Shown here piece by piece: positions 53,361 to 63,926 of a stretch of DNA of 64,000 bases (position 1 is its first letter; the number at the start of each line of letters is the position of its first letter). The DNA comes from Bog-473 sp963828505 (GTDB lineage: Bacteria > Actinomycetota > Acidimicrobiia > Acidimicrobiales > RAAP-2). Where the stretch lies: assembly GCA_963828505.1 (NCBI GenBank), contig CAWHFM010000012.1, forward strand, positions 69,482-133,481. The letters are read 5' to 3'. The translations under genes and the position numbers were made by a program. Below the pieces are notes generated by a model, which searched no databases, was not told the DNA's origin, and saw only the letters and a program-made list of their open reading frames with translations.

Positions 53361-54128
53361 ATGAGCCGCGTCGAGGTCGAGGACGCCGCGCCCGGCGTGC
53401 GGGTCGTGACCTTCGCCCGGCCCGAAGTGCGCAACGCGTTCGACACCGCCATGTACCTGCAGGTGACCTCGGCCCTGCGCGCCGCGGACGACGACGAAGG
53501 GGTGGGTGCCGTCGTGCTCACCGGAAGCGGCAGCGCGTTCACCTCGGGCCAGGACCTGGCCGAGATGGCCGCCATGGCCACCGGCACGGCCGTGGAGGGC
53601 GCGGGCGGCGGCTTCGTCGGGCTGCTCGAACTGCTCACCGACATGTCGGTGCCCCTGCTCGCCGCGGTGAACGGCGTCGCGGTGGGTCTGGGGTTCACCA
53701 TTCTCGGGCATTGCGACCTCGTCCTGGTCGACCCCGCCGCCCGGCTGCGCGTGCCCTTCGCCGAGCTCGGGGTGCCGCCCGAGGCCGCCAGCACCCTCCT
53801 CTTCCCCGCCGCCATGGGCTGGCAGCGTGCCGCGCGCATCCTGCTCACCTCCGACTGGGTCGGGGCGGCCGAGCTGGTGGAGCTCGGCTTGGCGCTGAAG
53901 GTGAGCGAGCCCGGCGCGGTACTGGGGGAGACCGTCGCCCTGGCGGCGCGGATCGCGTCGCACCCGCGCCCCGCCACCCGCGCCGCCGTGTCTCTCATGC
54001 GGGCGGCCCGGCGCGACGCCGTCCTGGACGCCAACCGCCGGGAGCAGGGCGCGTTCGGCGCCATCCTCGGAGGCGCGGCGCAGTCGGGCACCCTGGCCGA
54101 GTTCGCCGCCAAGCGCCCGCCGGCCTGA
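53361..54128 (+). CDS. enoyl-CoA hydratase/isomerase family protein
   Basis: A crotonase-fold protein of 255 residues. The oxyanion-hole motifs are GSGSAFTSGQDLAEM and AVNGVAVGLGFTILGHCD, and the acidic motif is FAELGVPPEAAST, retaining the Glu used by hydratases. The start at 53361 is preferred because GGAG lies six bases upstream; 53349 is an alternative. It is followed 2 bases later by an LLM oxidoreductase, so the pair is probably co-transcribed. It differs in sequence from the crotonase at 12895, and the two probably serve separate pathways. Confidence 0.88.
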   Translation: MSRVEVEDAAPGVRVVTFARPEVRNAFDTAMYLQVTSALRAADDDEGVGAVVLTGSGSAFTSGQDLAEMAAMATGTAVEGAGGGFVGLLELLTDMSVPLLAAVNGVAVGLGFTILGHCDLVLVDPAARLRVPFAELGVPPEAASTLLFPAAMGWQRAARILLTSDWVGAAELVELGLALKVSEPGAVLGETVALAARIASHPRPATRAAVSLMRAARRDAVLDANRREQGAFGAILGGAAQSGTLAEFAAKRPPA

Positions 54129-54130
54129 CG

Positions 54131-54991
54131 GTGCGGCTCGGCATCACCGCCGCCCTCACCGACCTCGACATCGCACCAGCCGAGCTGGCGATGATGGTGG
54201 AGGGGCTCGGCTTCGACTCGTTCTGGCTCCCCGAGCACACCCATCTGCCGGTGCGCGAGGACGTGCCGCCCGCCCTCGTCGAGGGGGTGCGCCTCGACGA
54301 CTACAAGCGCTGCGTGGATCCGCTCGTGGCGCTGGCCATGGCTGCCGCGGTGACTGAGAGGATCGGGCTCGGGACCGGAGTCCTGCTCGTGGCTCAGCAC
54401 GACCCGATCCTGCTGGCCAAGCAGGTGGCGACGCTCGACTCCCTGTCGAACGGGCGCGTCACGCTCGGCGTGGGCTTCGGGTGGAACCGGACCGAAGCGG
54501 AGGACCACGGGGTCGACTTCGACCGGCGGCGCACCGTCGTGCGCGAGCACCTCGCTGCCGCGGAGGCCATCTGGTCGAACGAGCAGGCCGAGTTCCACGG
54601 CGAGTTCGTGGACTTCGGCCCCACCTGGTCGTGGCCCAAGCCGGTGCAGCAGCCGCGGGTACGCACGCTGGTCGGCGGGGGCGCGAGCGACACGGTGCTG
54701 GCCGCGGTGGCCGAGAGCGCGGACGGATGGATCCCCATCGGCGGCGGCGGGCTGGCCGGTGCCCTGCCCCGGCTCCGCCACCTGGCCGAAGCGGCCGGGC
54801 GGGATCCGGGCCTCCTCGACGTGGTCCCCTTCGGCACGATCGCCGGCGTGGCCAAGCTCGAGCACTTCGCCCGTCTCGGCGTCGCCGAGGTCGTGCTCCG
54901 CCTCCGCGCCGGCCCGGCTCTAGATGTGCGGGCCGAGATCGAGTCGCTGGCGCCCTTGGTCGAACGCGCCGCCGCCCTGGGGCCGAGCTGA
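54131..54991 (+). CDS. LLM-class F420-dependent oxidoreductase
   Basis: A 286-residue luciferase-like oxidoreductase from the GTG at 54131. Landmarks are FDSFWLPEHTHLPV near 30-45, LGTGVLLVAQHDPILLAKQV with LDSLSNGRVTLGVGFGWNR near 90-130, and RTLVGGGASDTVLAAVAESA. It belongs to a different subgroup from the two at 36508 and 43613 (EHTHLP and FGWNRTEAEDH). It follows the enoyl-CoA hydratase directly. Likely redox partner F420H2, from family knowledge. Confidence 0.88.
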   Translation: MRLGITAALTDLDIAPAELAMMVEGLGFDSFWLPEHTHLPVREDVPPALVEGVRLDDYKRCVDPLVALAMAAAVTERIGLGTGVLLVAQHDPILLAKQVATLDSLSNGRVTLGVGFGWNRTEAEDHGVDFDRRRTVVREHLAAAEAIWSNEQAEFHGEFVDFGPTWSWPKPVQQPRVRTLVGGGASDTVLAAVAESADGWIPIGGGGLAGALPRLRHLAEAAGRDPGLLDVVPFGTIAGVAKLEHFARLGVAEVVLRLRAGPALDVRAEIESLAPLVERAAALGPS

Positions 54992-55010
54992 TCGGATCCC
55001 GAGGTGGAGC

Positions 55011-55727
55011 TCAGTACCGCGGGAGGGCGACGAAGGCCACCACGTAGGCGAACAGCGCCGCGCCCACCAGGGTGCAGGCGTGGAAGACCTCGTGGAAGCC
55101 GAAGACCGCCGGCCATGGGTCCGGCCGCTTCCGCGAATAGACGACCGCCCCCGCCGTGTACGCCGCGCCGGCGGCCAGCATGAGCACGAAACCGCCCGCT
55201 CCGAGGCTCCGCCAGAGCTGTGGTGCCACGACGACCGGGCACCACCCGACGACCACATAGGGGACCGCCACGACCCATTGCGGCGCGTCCAACCAGAGCT
55301 GACGCAGCGCGATGCCGGCCGCCGCGCCCGTCCACACCATGGCCAGCACGAGCGCTTGGGCCCAGCCGTTCAGCGCCAGCACCGACACGGCCGTCGACGT
55401 CCCGGCGATGCCGACGAAGATCGCGCTGTGGTCGGCTCGGCGCATGCGACGCCATGCGCGCGCCGACCAGCGCACCCGGTGAAAGGCGGCGCTGGTGCCG
55501 AACATGATCAGCATGCCCGCCACGTACACGGCGAGGGCCGCCTTGGCCTCGGCGTCGGGACCCGCCGCGATCAGGAACGGACCGGCAACCAGCCAGGCCA
55601 CGAACGCGCCCAGGTGGAGCCATCCCCGCAGGAGGGGTCGGCGGCCCAGGTTGTCGGCCTCGCGGCCCTGCTCGCCCTGGGTCAGGGGCGAGGTCTCGAC
55701 GTCGGCGCTCGGCACGGATCGATCCAC
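55011..55727 (-). CDS. hemolysin III / PAQR-type membrane protein
   Basis: A 238-residue polytopic protein, about seven hydrophobic segments after a 35-residue polar N-terminus. The conserved histidines of the family are present: AAFHRVRW early, RADHSAIFVGI, and the late FHEVFHAC, which form the zinc site of progestin/adipoQ receptor-like proteins. Bacterial members are hemolysin III homologues with unsettled function. The GTG at 55727 overlaps the serB stop by one base, so it is co-transcribed with serB upstream. Convergent with the LLM gene, 19 bases apart. Confidence 0.87.
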   Translation of the reverse strand: MDRSVPSADVETSPLTQGEQGREADNLGRRPLLRGWLHLGAFVAWLVAGPFLIAAGPDAEAKAALAVYVAGMLIMFGTSAAFHRVRWSARAWRRMRRADHSAIFVGIAGTSTAVSVLALNGWAQALVLAMVWTGAAAGIALRQLWLDAPQWVVAVPYVVVGWCPVVVAPQLWRSLGAGGFVLMLAAGAAYTAGAVVYSRKRPDPWPAVFGFHEVFHACTLVGAALFAYVVAFVALPRY

Positions 55728-56929
55728 TAGACCTGGGGGTCCAGACGGTCGGCCTGCTCGACCTCGCTCCGGGAGATCCCGAGCAGGTACAGGATGGCGT
55801 CGAGGTAGGGCACGCTCAATGCGGTGTCGGCGGCGCGACGCACGAGCGGTTTGGCGTTGAAGGCGATGCCGAGCCCGGCCACCGCGAGCATGTCGAGGTC
55901 GTTCGCGCCGTCGCCCACCGCCACGGTGCGGGCCAGCGGCACTCCGGCGGCGCGGGCGAAGCGCTCCAGGGCCGCCGCCTTGCCGGCCCGGTCCAGCACC
56001 TCGCCCGCCAGCTCTCCGGTGACCACCCCGTCCTTCAGGACGAGCTCGTTCGCCGCCAGGTGGTCGATACCGAGGTCGGTGACGACCGCGCCCACCACCT
56101 GGGTGAAGCCCCCGCTGACCACGGCCAGCTCGTAGCCGAGCCGTTTGAGCGTGCGCACCAGCGTGCGGGCACCCGGCGCCAGGACGACCGCGGCGCGGAC
56201 CGCGTCGAGGTCGGACCGGGTCAGCCCGGCCAGCAACCGGACTCTCCGGCGCAGCGCGTCGGCGAAGTCGAGCTCGCCGGCCATGGTGGCCGCCGTCACG
56301 GCGGCTACCTCGGCGCCGCAGCCCCGCCGCTCGGCCAGGAGATCGACGACCTCCCCCTGCAGCAGGGTCGAGTCGGCGTCCATCACGATCAGGTGCTTGG
56401 CCCGGCGGTGCAAACCGGCCGCCTGGACCGCGATGTCGACCTCTCTGCGCACCGCCTCACCGGCGAGGTCCCGTCGCAGCGCCTCGAGGTCGGCCCCCGA
56501 CACGGTGAGCTCGTAGGAGTGCACGGGATACGCCGACAGCCGGACGATGCGCTCGATGTTACCGCCGTGGCGCGCGATGCACCCCGTGACACCCGACAAG
56601 GTGGCCGCGTCGATCTCGGGTGCCAGCACCGTGACCAGGTGCCGTTCGGCCCCTCCGGTCGTGTCCGCCTCCGAGAGCGGCTCTATGGCCACCTCGACAC
56701 CCGTGCCCTCGAGGTGCTGCGCCAGGGCTTCGTCGAGGGCGCCCGCGCGCTCGGGCGCCATGGCGGCCTCCACGCACAGCAACAGGCGCCCGTGCAGGCG
56801 CACCTGCTCCACGTCGTCGACGTCGACACCTCGCCCGGCCAGGGCGGCGAAGAGGCGCTCGGCGATGCCCGGCCCGTCCTGGCCGCTCACCGTCACCAAA
56901 TGTGGCGACGGCACGCTTCGGGCACTCAC
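55727..56929 (-). CDS. serB: phosphoserine phosphatase with N-terminal ACT domains
   Basis: A 400-residue SerB of the two-ACT-domain actinobacterial type; it makes serine from phosphoserine, the last step of serine synthesis. Residues about 10-90 and 95-165 are ACT-like regulatory domains (VTVSGQDGPGIAERLFAAL). The HAD phosphatase domain begins with VMDADSTLL, whose nucleophile and acid are the Asp residues at 184 and 186, then GAVVTDLGIDHL, and ends with the GDGANDLDML motif. The GTG at 56929 overlaps the acyltransferase stop by four bases. The long N-terminal extension of the open frame is a shadow. Confidence 0.93.
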   Translation of the reverse strand: MSARSVPSPHLVTVSGQDGPGIAERLFAALAGRGVDVDDVEQVRLHGRLLLCVEAAMAPERAGALDEALAQHLEGTGVEVAIEPLSEADTTGGAERHLVTVLAPEIDAATLSGVTGCIARHGGNIERIVRLSAYPVHSYELTVSGADLEALRRDLAGEAVRREVDIAVQAAGLHRRAKHLIVMDADSTLLQGEVVDLLAERRGCGAEVAAVTAATMAGELDFADALRRRVRLLAGLTRSDLDAVRAAVVLAPGARTLVRTLKRLGYELAVVSGGFTQVVGAVVTDLGIDHLAANELVLKDGVVTGELAGEVLDRAGKAAALERFARAAGVPLARTVAVGDGANDLDMLAVAGLGIAFNAKPLVRRAADTALSVPYLDAILYLLGISRSEVEQADRLDPQV

Positions 56930-57591
56930 CGCGTCGAGTGGTCCTCGACCGCGACCCAGCCCTCCCCCTCGACCCAGCGGCGCACGACACGCGCCGGGAC
57001 ACCGGCGACGACGCAGCGGTCGGGGACGTCGCCGCGCACCACCGCCCCCGCCGCCACCACGACGTGCTCGCCGATCCGCGCTCCGGGCAGGATGACGGCG
57101 TTGGCGCCGAGCCAGCTGCCGGAGCCGATGTGGACCGCCGCCTCGGTCGGCCACTGCCGCCCGATCGGTTCGACCGGATCGAGGTAGGTGTGGTTCTGGT
57201 CCGTGATGTAGACGTAAGGGCCGGTCTGGATGTCGTCACCGATCACGATCTCCCAGTGGCCGACGATGTGCGAACCCCGCCCGATGATGCAGCGGCTCCC
57301 GATTGACACCACGGGATCGGTCGGCATCTCCTGGCCTGGCGCCATGCCGGCGGTGATGCTCGTCCCGGGCCCGACGATCGTCCCCGCCCCCACGTGGATC
57401 AGGTGCTCGTTGTAGATGGAGCCCTGAGGGAACATCAGGCACGCCTTCTCCCCCAGTCGCCCGAAGCGCCGGCCGCGGGGGTCGGCCGGACCGATGGCCC
57501 CGAGCTCGCACGCCGCGTCCCATCCGGCGTGGACCAGCCGCGTCGCGGCACGGCGCACGGGGGCGGGGAGCAACCTGGTCCGGCTCACCAC
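56926..57591 (-). CDS. hexapeptide-repeat O-acyltransferase (LbH)
   Basis: A 221-residue left-handed beta-helix acyltransferase. Hexapeptide periodicity is plain from about 65 (VGAGTIVGPGTSITAGM) through IGSGSWLGANAVILPGARIG to the end, with the catalytic-type His in DQNHTYLD. Members transfer acetyl groups to sugars in cell-wall or polysaccharide synthesis (WbbJ/LacA type). The ATG at 57591 is standard. Its stop overlaps the serB start by GTGA. Coupling to serB suggests O-acetylation linked to serine or cysteine biosynthesis (CysE-like logic) but the helix is not of the CysE type. Function otherwise unassigned. Confidence 0.87.
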   Translation of the reverse strand: MVSRTRLLPAPVRRAATRLVHAGWDAACELGAIGPADPRGRRFGRLGEKACLMFPQGSIYNEHLIHVGAGTIVGPGTSITAGMAPGQEMPTDPVVSIGSRCIIGRGSHIVGHWEIVIGDDIQTGPYVYITDQNHTYLDPVEPIGRQWPTEAAVHIGSGSWLGANAVILPGARIGEHVVVAAGAVVRGDVPDRCVVAGVPARVVRRWVEGEGWVAVEDHSTR

Positions 57592-57649
57592 GGCATCGTA
57601 GGGGTCCGCCGCCTATGGGAACGAAGCCCTGGTGACGTAAACTTTTCGC

Positions 57650-59371
57650 GTGTTGGACCAGTCCGCGGGCGGCGGCGGCGACCCTGTCCCGGCATCAGGG
57701 GACCCCGCCCCCCCACCGTCGGGAGGCCCTGAGCTCACCCGCCGTCGTTTCCTCCAGTTCTCGGCGCTGGGCGCGGTCGGCGCCGTGGCGGCGCCCCCGC
57801 ACCTCCCGACGCGCCGGGTCCCGGCGCGCGCCGGGCGCCGGGTCGAGCCGCCCGACCCGCTGGTCGTCGACTCCGCCCTGCCCAGTGGCGTCATGGTCCC
57901 CACCGCACCCTGGATCGTCGCCGAGAACAAGAAGCCCGGCACTCTCGACTGGATCTGCAACGTGAACCAGCCCGAGCACACGCTGGAGGGTTTCTCCAGC
58001 CAGGTGAGCGCCGCCCGCGGTGACGACGTCGCCGTCTTCGTGAAGACCACCGGTCGCGCCGTCCAGGTGCAGGCGTACCGCATGGGTTACTACCAAGGAC
58101 TCGGCGGACGCCTGGTGTGGCAGAGCGACATGGTGAAGGCGGGGGCACAGCCCGGTCCCGAGGTGAGCCTCCTGGGCACGGTCAGGTGCCCGTGGTCGCC
58201 CACCCTCACCTTCGCCGTCAGCGAGCACTGGCCTCCGGGCTGCTACCTGCTCAAGCTCGTCAACGACGTCGGGCAGGAACAGTTCGTCCCCCTCACCGTG
58301 CGCGACGACGCCTCCATGGCGTCGTTCGTGTTCCAGAACTCCGTCACCACCTGGCAGGCCTACAACCTCTGGGGGGACTACAGCCTCTACTACGGTCCGA
58401 CGCTGAGCGGTGGACAGGCCTTCGCCAGGCGCGCCCGAGCCGTCTCCTACGACCGCCCCTACCCGCAGACGTGGGCGTCGGGCGCGGCCGACTTCGTGGG
58501 CAACGAGCTGCCGCTGCTCTTCCACATGGAGAGCCTGGGGCTCGACATGACCTACTGGACCGACGTCGACCTCCACGCCCACCCGGAACGCCTGGCCCGG
58601 CACCGCTGCCTCTTCAGCCTGGGACACGACGAGTACTGGTCCCGGCCCATGCGCGACGGCGCGTCGAATGCCCTCGCCGCCGGCATGAACTTCGCCTTCC
58701 TCGGCGCCAACGCCTGCTACCGGCAGATCCGGTTGGACCAGACGTCCGTCGGTCCGAACCGCCTGCAGGTCTGCTACAAGTCCGCCGCCGAGGACCCGCT
58801 CGCCTCCGAGCAGCCCTCGCTCACCACCGTCGACTGGAACCAGGCGCCGCTGAACGAGCCCGAGTCCGAGCTCGTCGGCGCCATGTACCAGTCGGTGGGG
58901 GCGGCGGCGGACATGGTGGTGACGGATTCGTCCTCGTGGTTCTTCCACGGCTGCAACCTGAAGGACGGCCACGCCTTCCCCGAGGTGATCCTGGGCGAGT
59001 ACGACCGCTACGTGCCGTCGCTCCCGGGCCCGTCCAACCTCGACGTCCTGGCTCACTCGCCCGTCCCCGGCCAGCGCAACTGGTCCGACCTGACCTCTTA
59101 CACCGCTCCGGGCAACGGCGGCGGCGTCCTGGCGAGCGGCTCGGCGTCCTTCGTGGCGCAGCTCTCGACCACAGGGATCATCCCGCCCAACGTGGTGCCC
59201 GGACCATGGCCCGGGGTGTCCGAAGTGTTCCGCCGGGCCATGGAGAACCTGTACGGCCGCTTCGGTCTCGGCCCCGCCACCACCTACGGCAGCTCCGGTG
59301 GAACCTGGCGCGCCGTCTACTCCGGAGCCGCCGCCTCGGCTGCCTCGGCCGCCGGCACCGCATCCGCCTGA
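57650..59371 (+). CDS. Tat-exported N,N-dimethylformamidase-beta-like protein
   Basis: A 573-residue secreted protein. The twin-arginine signal is TRRRFLQFSALGAVGA (about 30-45). The rest resembles the beta-subunit-like domain of N,N-dimethylformamidase (NPVVV-type start replaced by ENKKPGTLDWICNVNQ; VQAYRMGYYQGLGGRLVW; YWTDVDLHAHPERLARHRCL; SLGHDEYWSRPMRDG). That domain is often found in actinobacterial exported proteins without an amidase alpha subunit. None is adjacent here, so hydrolysis of DMF is not implied. Probably an extracellular hydrolase or binding protein. The ATG start is at 57650, 58 bases from the divergent acyltransferase. Confidence 0.82.
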   Translation: MLDQSAGGGGDPVPASGDPAPPPSGGPELTRRRFLQFSALGAVGAVAAPPHLPTRRVPARAGRRVEPPDPLVVDSALPSGVMVPTAPWIVAENKKPGTLDWICNVNQPEHTLEGFSSQVSAARGDDVAVFVKTTGRAVQVQAYRMGYYQGLGGRLVWQSDMVKAGAQPGPEVSLLGTVRCPWSPTLTFAVSEHWPPGCYLLKLVNDVGQEQFVPLTVRDDASMASFVFQNSVTTWQAYNLWGDYSLYYGPTLSGGQAFARRARAVSYDRPYPQTWASGAADFVGNELPLLFHMESLGLDMTYWTDVDLHAHPERLARHRCLFSLGHDEYWSRPMRDGASNALAAGMNFAFLGANACYRQIRLDQTSVGPNRLQVCYKSAAEDPLASEQPSLTTVDWNQAPLNEPESELVGAMYQSVGAAADMVVTDSSSWFFHGCNLKDGHAFPEVILGEYDRYVPSLPGPSNLDVLAHSPVPGQRNWSDLTSYTAPGNGGGVLASGSASFVAQLSTTGIIPPNVVPGPWPGVSEVFRRAMENLYGRFGLGPATTYGSSGGTWRAVYSGAAASAASAAGTASA

Positions 59372-59436
59372 CCCCTCGCGGGCGGTCCGCTTGACGCCAA
59401 TTTCGGCTCCCGCACCTCTACCATCGTGCCCCAGAC

Positions 59437-60516
59437 ATGACGAACCCCCACCATCACCGCGCCCGGGCGGGCCAGCCGCTCACCTGGGTGGTGATGGCGG
59501 TCGGCCTGGCCGGGATCCTGCTCGCCGCCTGCTCCTCGCCCGATCACAAGGACGCGGCACCGAAGCCCACGCCGAAGTCGACCACGACCAGTACCACGAG
59601 CGCACCGCCGCAGCTGTGCCCGCTGACCGGCGAGCCGGCACCGGGGGGAACCGTCCCCCAACGCCCGGCCATGGCGGTCAAGATCGACAACTACCCGGCC
59701 GGCCGGCCCCAGGCCGGTATGGACAAGGCGGACATCGTCTTCGAGGAGCCGGTCGAGGGCGGCATCACCCGGTACGCCGCCGTGTTCCAGTGCCAGGACG
59801 CGGCACTGGTCGGGCCGGTGCGCTCCGCTCGCAACATCGACATCGGCATCCTCGGCCAGCTGGGCAACCCGCTCGAGGCCCACGTCGGCGGCATCAACCC
59901 GGTCATCGCCAACATCGACGCCTCTCCCATCGTCAACGTGGACATCGGTGACAACGGTGCCCTCATGATCCACCCGCCGGGCTCCGTACCGCCGGACTCC
60001 GACTTCACCTCGACCGCCCTCGTCTACGGCACCCACCCGACCATGACGACGCCCCCCCAGCCGCTGTTCGCGTACTCGGTGGCCCTCCCCGCCGGCGGGT
60101 CGCCCGTGTCGACGGTCAACATCGACTACTCGGGCACCTCCAACGTCACCTGGAAGTACAACGCGGCGAACAAGACCTTCCTGCGCTACTACAACGCCAC
60201 GACGCCGGACATGCTCAAGAACGGGGTGCAGAACGCCGCGGCGAACGTGGTCGTGCAGTACGTGCAGATCAGCTACGGCCCCTGGGTCGAGAACTCCGAG
60301 GGCGGCCTCGAGGTGCAGGCCGACCTCTACCCCGACGCCAGCGGCACGGCCGAGATCTACCGCAACGGCGAAGCCTTCGCGGCCACGTGGCACCGCTCGA
60401 CGCTCGCCTCGCCGACACAATTCGTGAACGCGGCGGGCCAGGTCATCCCGCTCCAGCCCGGCCAGACCTGGGTCGAGCTGGTGCCCTCGAGCATCATCGC
60501 CACCACGACGCCGTAG
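59437..60516 (+). CDS. DUF3048-domain lipoprotein (YerB family)
   Basis: A 359-residue lipoprotein. The lipobox is LLAAC, with the acylated Cys at residue 32 after a hydrophobic signal (VVMAVGLAGILLAAC), then a Thr/Lys-rich linker and the DUF3048 domain: LTGEPAPGGTVPQRPAMAVK, NIDASPIVNVDIGDN, and the C-terminal GLEVQADLYPDA and GQTWVELVPS. Family members are surface-exposed and of unknown function, conserved in actinobacteria and bacilli. It stands in tandem after the DMF-like gene and converges on the methyltransferase. It is a stand-alone transcription unit. Confidence 0.87.
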   Translation: MTNPHHHRARAGQPLTWVVMAVGLAGILLAACSSPDHKDAAPKPTPKSTTTSTTSAPPQLCPLTGEPAPGGTVPQRPAMAVKIDNYPAGRPQAGMDKADIVFEEPVEGGITRYAAVFQCQDAALVGPVRSARNIDIGILGQLGNPLEAHVGGINPVIANIDASPIVNVDIGDNGALMIHPPGSVPPDSDFTSTALVYGTHPTMTTPPQPLFAYSVALPAGGSPVSTVNIDYSGTSNVTWKYNAANKTFLRYYNATTPDMLKNGVQNAAANVVVQYVQISYGPWVENSEGGLEVQADLYPDASGTAEIYRNGEAFAATWHRSTLASPTQFVNAAGQVIPLQPGQTWVELVPSSIIATTTP

Positions 60517-60524
60517 CCTTCCGC

Positions 60525-61445
60525 TCAGCCGCCACCGGGCTTGCGCGCCACCAGCGCCAGCAGCAGGCAGTCCTCGACGGCGGAGTACACGCCGGGGTGC
60601 GCACTCGCCTCGGTCTCGTCGAAGACGCCCGCGGCGACGCCCCGACGCATCAGGTTGAGCCCCTTGCACTCGGTGACCTCGAAGCCGGCCGCCGTGAGCT
60701 TGGCCACCAGCTGGCCGGCGGCGTACTCCACCTCGTGGTCGTCGTTCATCAGCTCGGCCGAACGGAGCCGCCACACCGGCCCGTTCGGCGTGTCGAGGCA
60801 GAACCACCCGCCGGGCGCCAGCACCCGGAAGGCTTCTCGCACCACGGCGTCGCCCTCGGCCTCGCTCACGTGCTCAATCGACTGCCCGCTGTAGACGAGA
60901 TCGAACGAGCCGTCCTCGTAGCGGCCCAGGTCGACCATGGAGTGGAAGGTGAACTCCACCGGCCCGAGCTCGCTCTGCACGGTCGCCCCGGTCGACCCGC
61001 CCCGGTAGATCTCGTGGCGCTGGTCGACCGGGAGGTCGACCACGACGAGCCGCTCGAAGGGGTAGGGGTAGCCGAGGTGCACCAGGGCACCGTCGGCAAA
61101 ACCCTGATGGGTGCCACCCAGGTCCAGGATGCGTGAGGCGGTGGGCAATCCGGCGACGAACTCGCTCCGGCTCACGTGCATGGAGAGCAGGACGTCGCGG
61201 ATCGGAACACTCCGGCGCAGCTCCTCGGAATGGACGAGCGCTTCGGTCACTCCGTGGCGCGACAACTCGCCGTTGGCCAACCGGGCGCTGTACTCCTCTC
61301 CGCCCGCAGCGTCGGGTTCGCGGTCGAGGATCACGTTGTAGGCGAGCCGCACCGACTGCTTGGGTGGGAGGTAGCGGTACGGCACGGTGGGCAGCCGGTC
61401 GAGCAGCCGATAGGCGCGCTGCTTCCAACCCCGGCTTGGCATCAC
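60525..61445 (-). CDS. DUF4214 - class I SAM methyltransferase protein
   Basis: A 306-residue protein. Residues about 25-75 (LAYNVILDREPDAAGGEEYS) match the DUF4214 segment found in bacterial glycan-modifying proteins. A class I methyltransferase domain follows, with motif I ILDLGGTHQGF near 107 and the typical YSGQSIEHVSEAEGD near 185. It is probably a sugar or lipid methyltransferase of cell-wall polysaccharides. The ATG at 61445 is used. It converges with the DUF3048 gene (8 bases apart) and lies downstream of recA on the same strand with a 175-base gap. Confidence 0.85.
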   Translation of the reverse strand: MMPSRGWKQRAYRLLDRLPTVPYRYLPPKQSVRLAYNVILDREPDAAGGEEYSARLANGELSRHGVTEALVHSEELRRSVPIRDVLLSMHVSRSEFVAGLPTASRILDLGGTHQGFADGALVHLGYPYPFERLVVVDLPVDQRHEIYRGGSTGATVQSELGPVEFTFHSMVDLGRYEDGSFDLVYSGQSIEHVSEAEGDAVVREAFRVLAPGGWFCLDTPNGPVWRLRSAELMNDDHEVEYAAGQLVAKLTAAGFEVTECKGLNLMRRGVAAGVFDETEASAHPGVYSAVEDCLLLALVARKPGGG

Positions 61446-61620
61446 CCCATTGTTGCTGGTGGCAAAGGTCCCCGGCGGCGCCGGCAGTGATGACCCAGCC
61501 GCTGCCGCGGCTCAGTCGAAGGGCACTGGCGAACGTCCAGGGCTCAGACGCGAAGCCCTCCGGACGGGTCACCCGTGCAGTGACCGGCCCGGAGGCTTCG
61601 GTGCCCTGGGAGGCAGATTG

Positions 61621-62676
<1,056 letters not shown>

Positions 62677-62864
62677 CCTGTTCTCTCCTCTTGTCATCCG
62701 CTTCTCTTCCGCTGTCCTGTGACCGACCCGCCGGCGACTCGCCTGCCGGGGACCTTGCTCGTCACCCTGCTCGTCTTCGTGGACCTTGCTCGTCACCTGC
62801 TCGTGACCCTATGGCAGGGGTGTGACGACTTCGGCGGGCGGCGGGGCGACGGGTCCGACTATAA

Positions 62865-62878
62865 CGAACGTGTGTTCG
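62865..62878 (-). promoter_or_regulatory. LexA (SOS) box upstream of recA
   Basis: CGAACGTGTGTTCG is an exact match to the actinobacterial SOS consensus CGAAC-N4-GTTCG. It lies upstream of recA, so LexA repression with DNA-damage induction is expected. On the other side begins the secreted-protein gene at 63096, which could share it. Confidence 0.85.
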
Positions 62879-63095
62879 CCAGCCGCGGACCCTGGCCACG
62901 GTCGGCGCCGTCGCTGAGAACGGTCGGACGGGTCCGCCCGGAACCGCCCAATTTCGCCGCCTGCCCGTGCGAGGATGTCGGGGTCGCCGGGCTGGGCCGC
63001 TCGGGCGCACACGCCACGGTCCAGGACCCGGAACCCCCGGCGGAGCGGCACGCACCGCCCCCCGACCCCCGCCGGGACCCAGGAGAATGAAGGTC

Positions 63096-63900
63096 ATGTC
63101 GCGCACATCGATCCGCCGCCACGCCACCGCCACCGCCGCCGCCGTCGTGCTCCCCGTGGCGGCGTTCGCGCTGGCCACGCTCGCGGCCGAGATCCCCGCC
63201 GCTGCGAGCCCGAGCGGCAAGCCCGCCCCCGCAGCCGAGTACACCGCCACCATCAAGGCCACCCACGGCCACGGCGTCCACTTCGTCTCCACCGCGACCG
63301 AGAGCGGCACCACCATCCACGTCGTGGGCGACGCCGGGGCCACCTCGGGCACCCAGACCATCACGGTGAAGCGGGGATCGGTGGACGAGCACGTACAGGT
63401 CGTCCGTGTCGGGCCGACTGGATACGTCGACGCCAACGACGCCGCGCTCCGCAACGTGATCGGGCTCACGTCCGCCCAGTCGTCGAAGTACGCCGGCCGG
63501 TGGCTGTCCTTCCCGACCTCGAACACGGCCTTGGACGCACTCATCGGCGGCCTGCTGAATTCGGACGTGGCCAGCGAGCTCCAGATGCGGGGGCCGTACT
63601 TCTACGTGCCGAGCACGACGATCGGTGGGCAGGCGACCATCGGGATCCGCGGACGGTGTCGAGCGGAGCGGCCAGGGAGTCCGCCAGATCCTCTACGTGA
63701 CCGCGACCGGTGCGGCCCTGCCGGTGAAGGAGGAGACGAACCCCGGCCAACCGAAGGGTTCGTCGGCCATCCACGGCGCCTTGGCGTTCTCGGACTGGGG
63801 CGAGAAGAAGACGGTGACGGCCCCCGCGCACGCGGTCTCGCTGCTCAAGGTGGCCGATGGGTCGACGTCCGGCAAATCGACGCCAAGCATCAAGAGCTAA
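63096..63900 (+). pseudogene. secreted lipoprotein-like protein, frameshifted
   Basis: Start ATG 63096, with GGAG ten bases upstream. The product begins with a signal peptide (VVLPVAAFALATLAAEIPAAAS) and a beta-rich domain (TATIKATHGHGVHFVSTATE, VVRVGPTGYVDANDAALRNV). Near 63655 the frame is lost and the C-terminal part (RQILYVTATGAALPVKEETN, SDWGEKKTVTAPAHAVSLLK) continues in the next frame to 63900. Joined length about 268 residues. The pattern resembles exported proteins of the LppX/LprG-like fold family known in actinobacteria, though that is only a likeness. The frame break may be an assembly indel. Confidence 0.7.
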
Positions 63901-63926
63901 CCCCGTACGCTCGGACACATGGCCCC

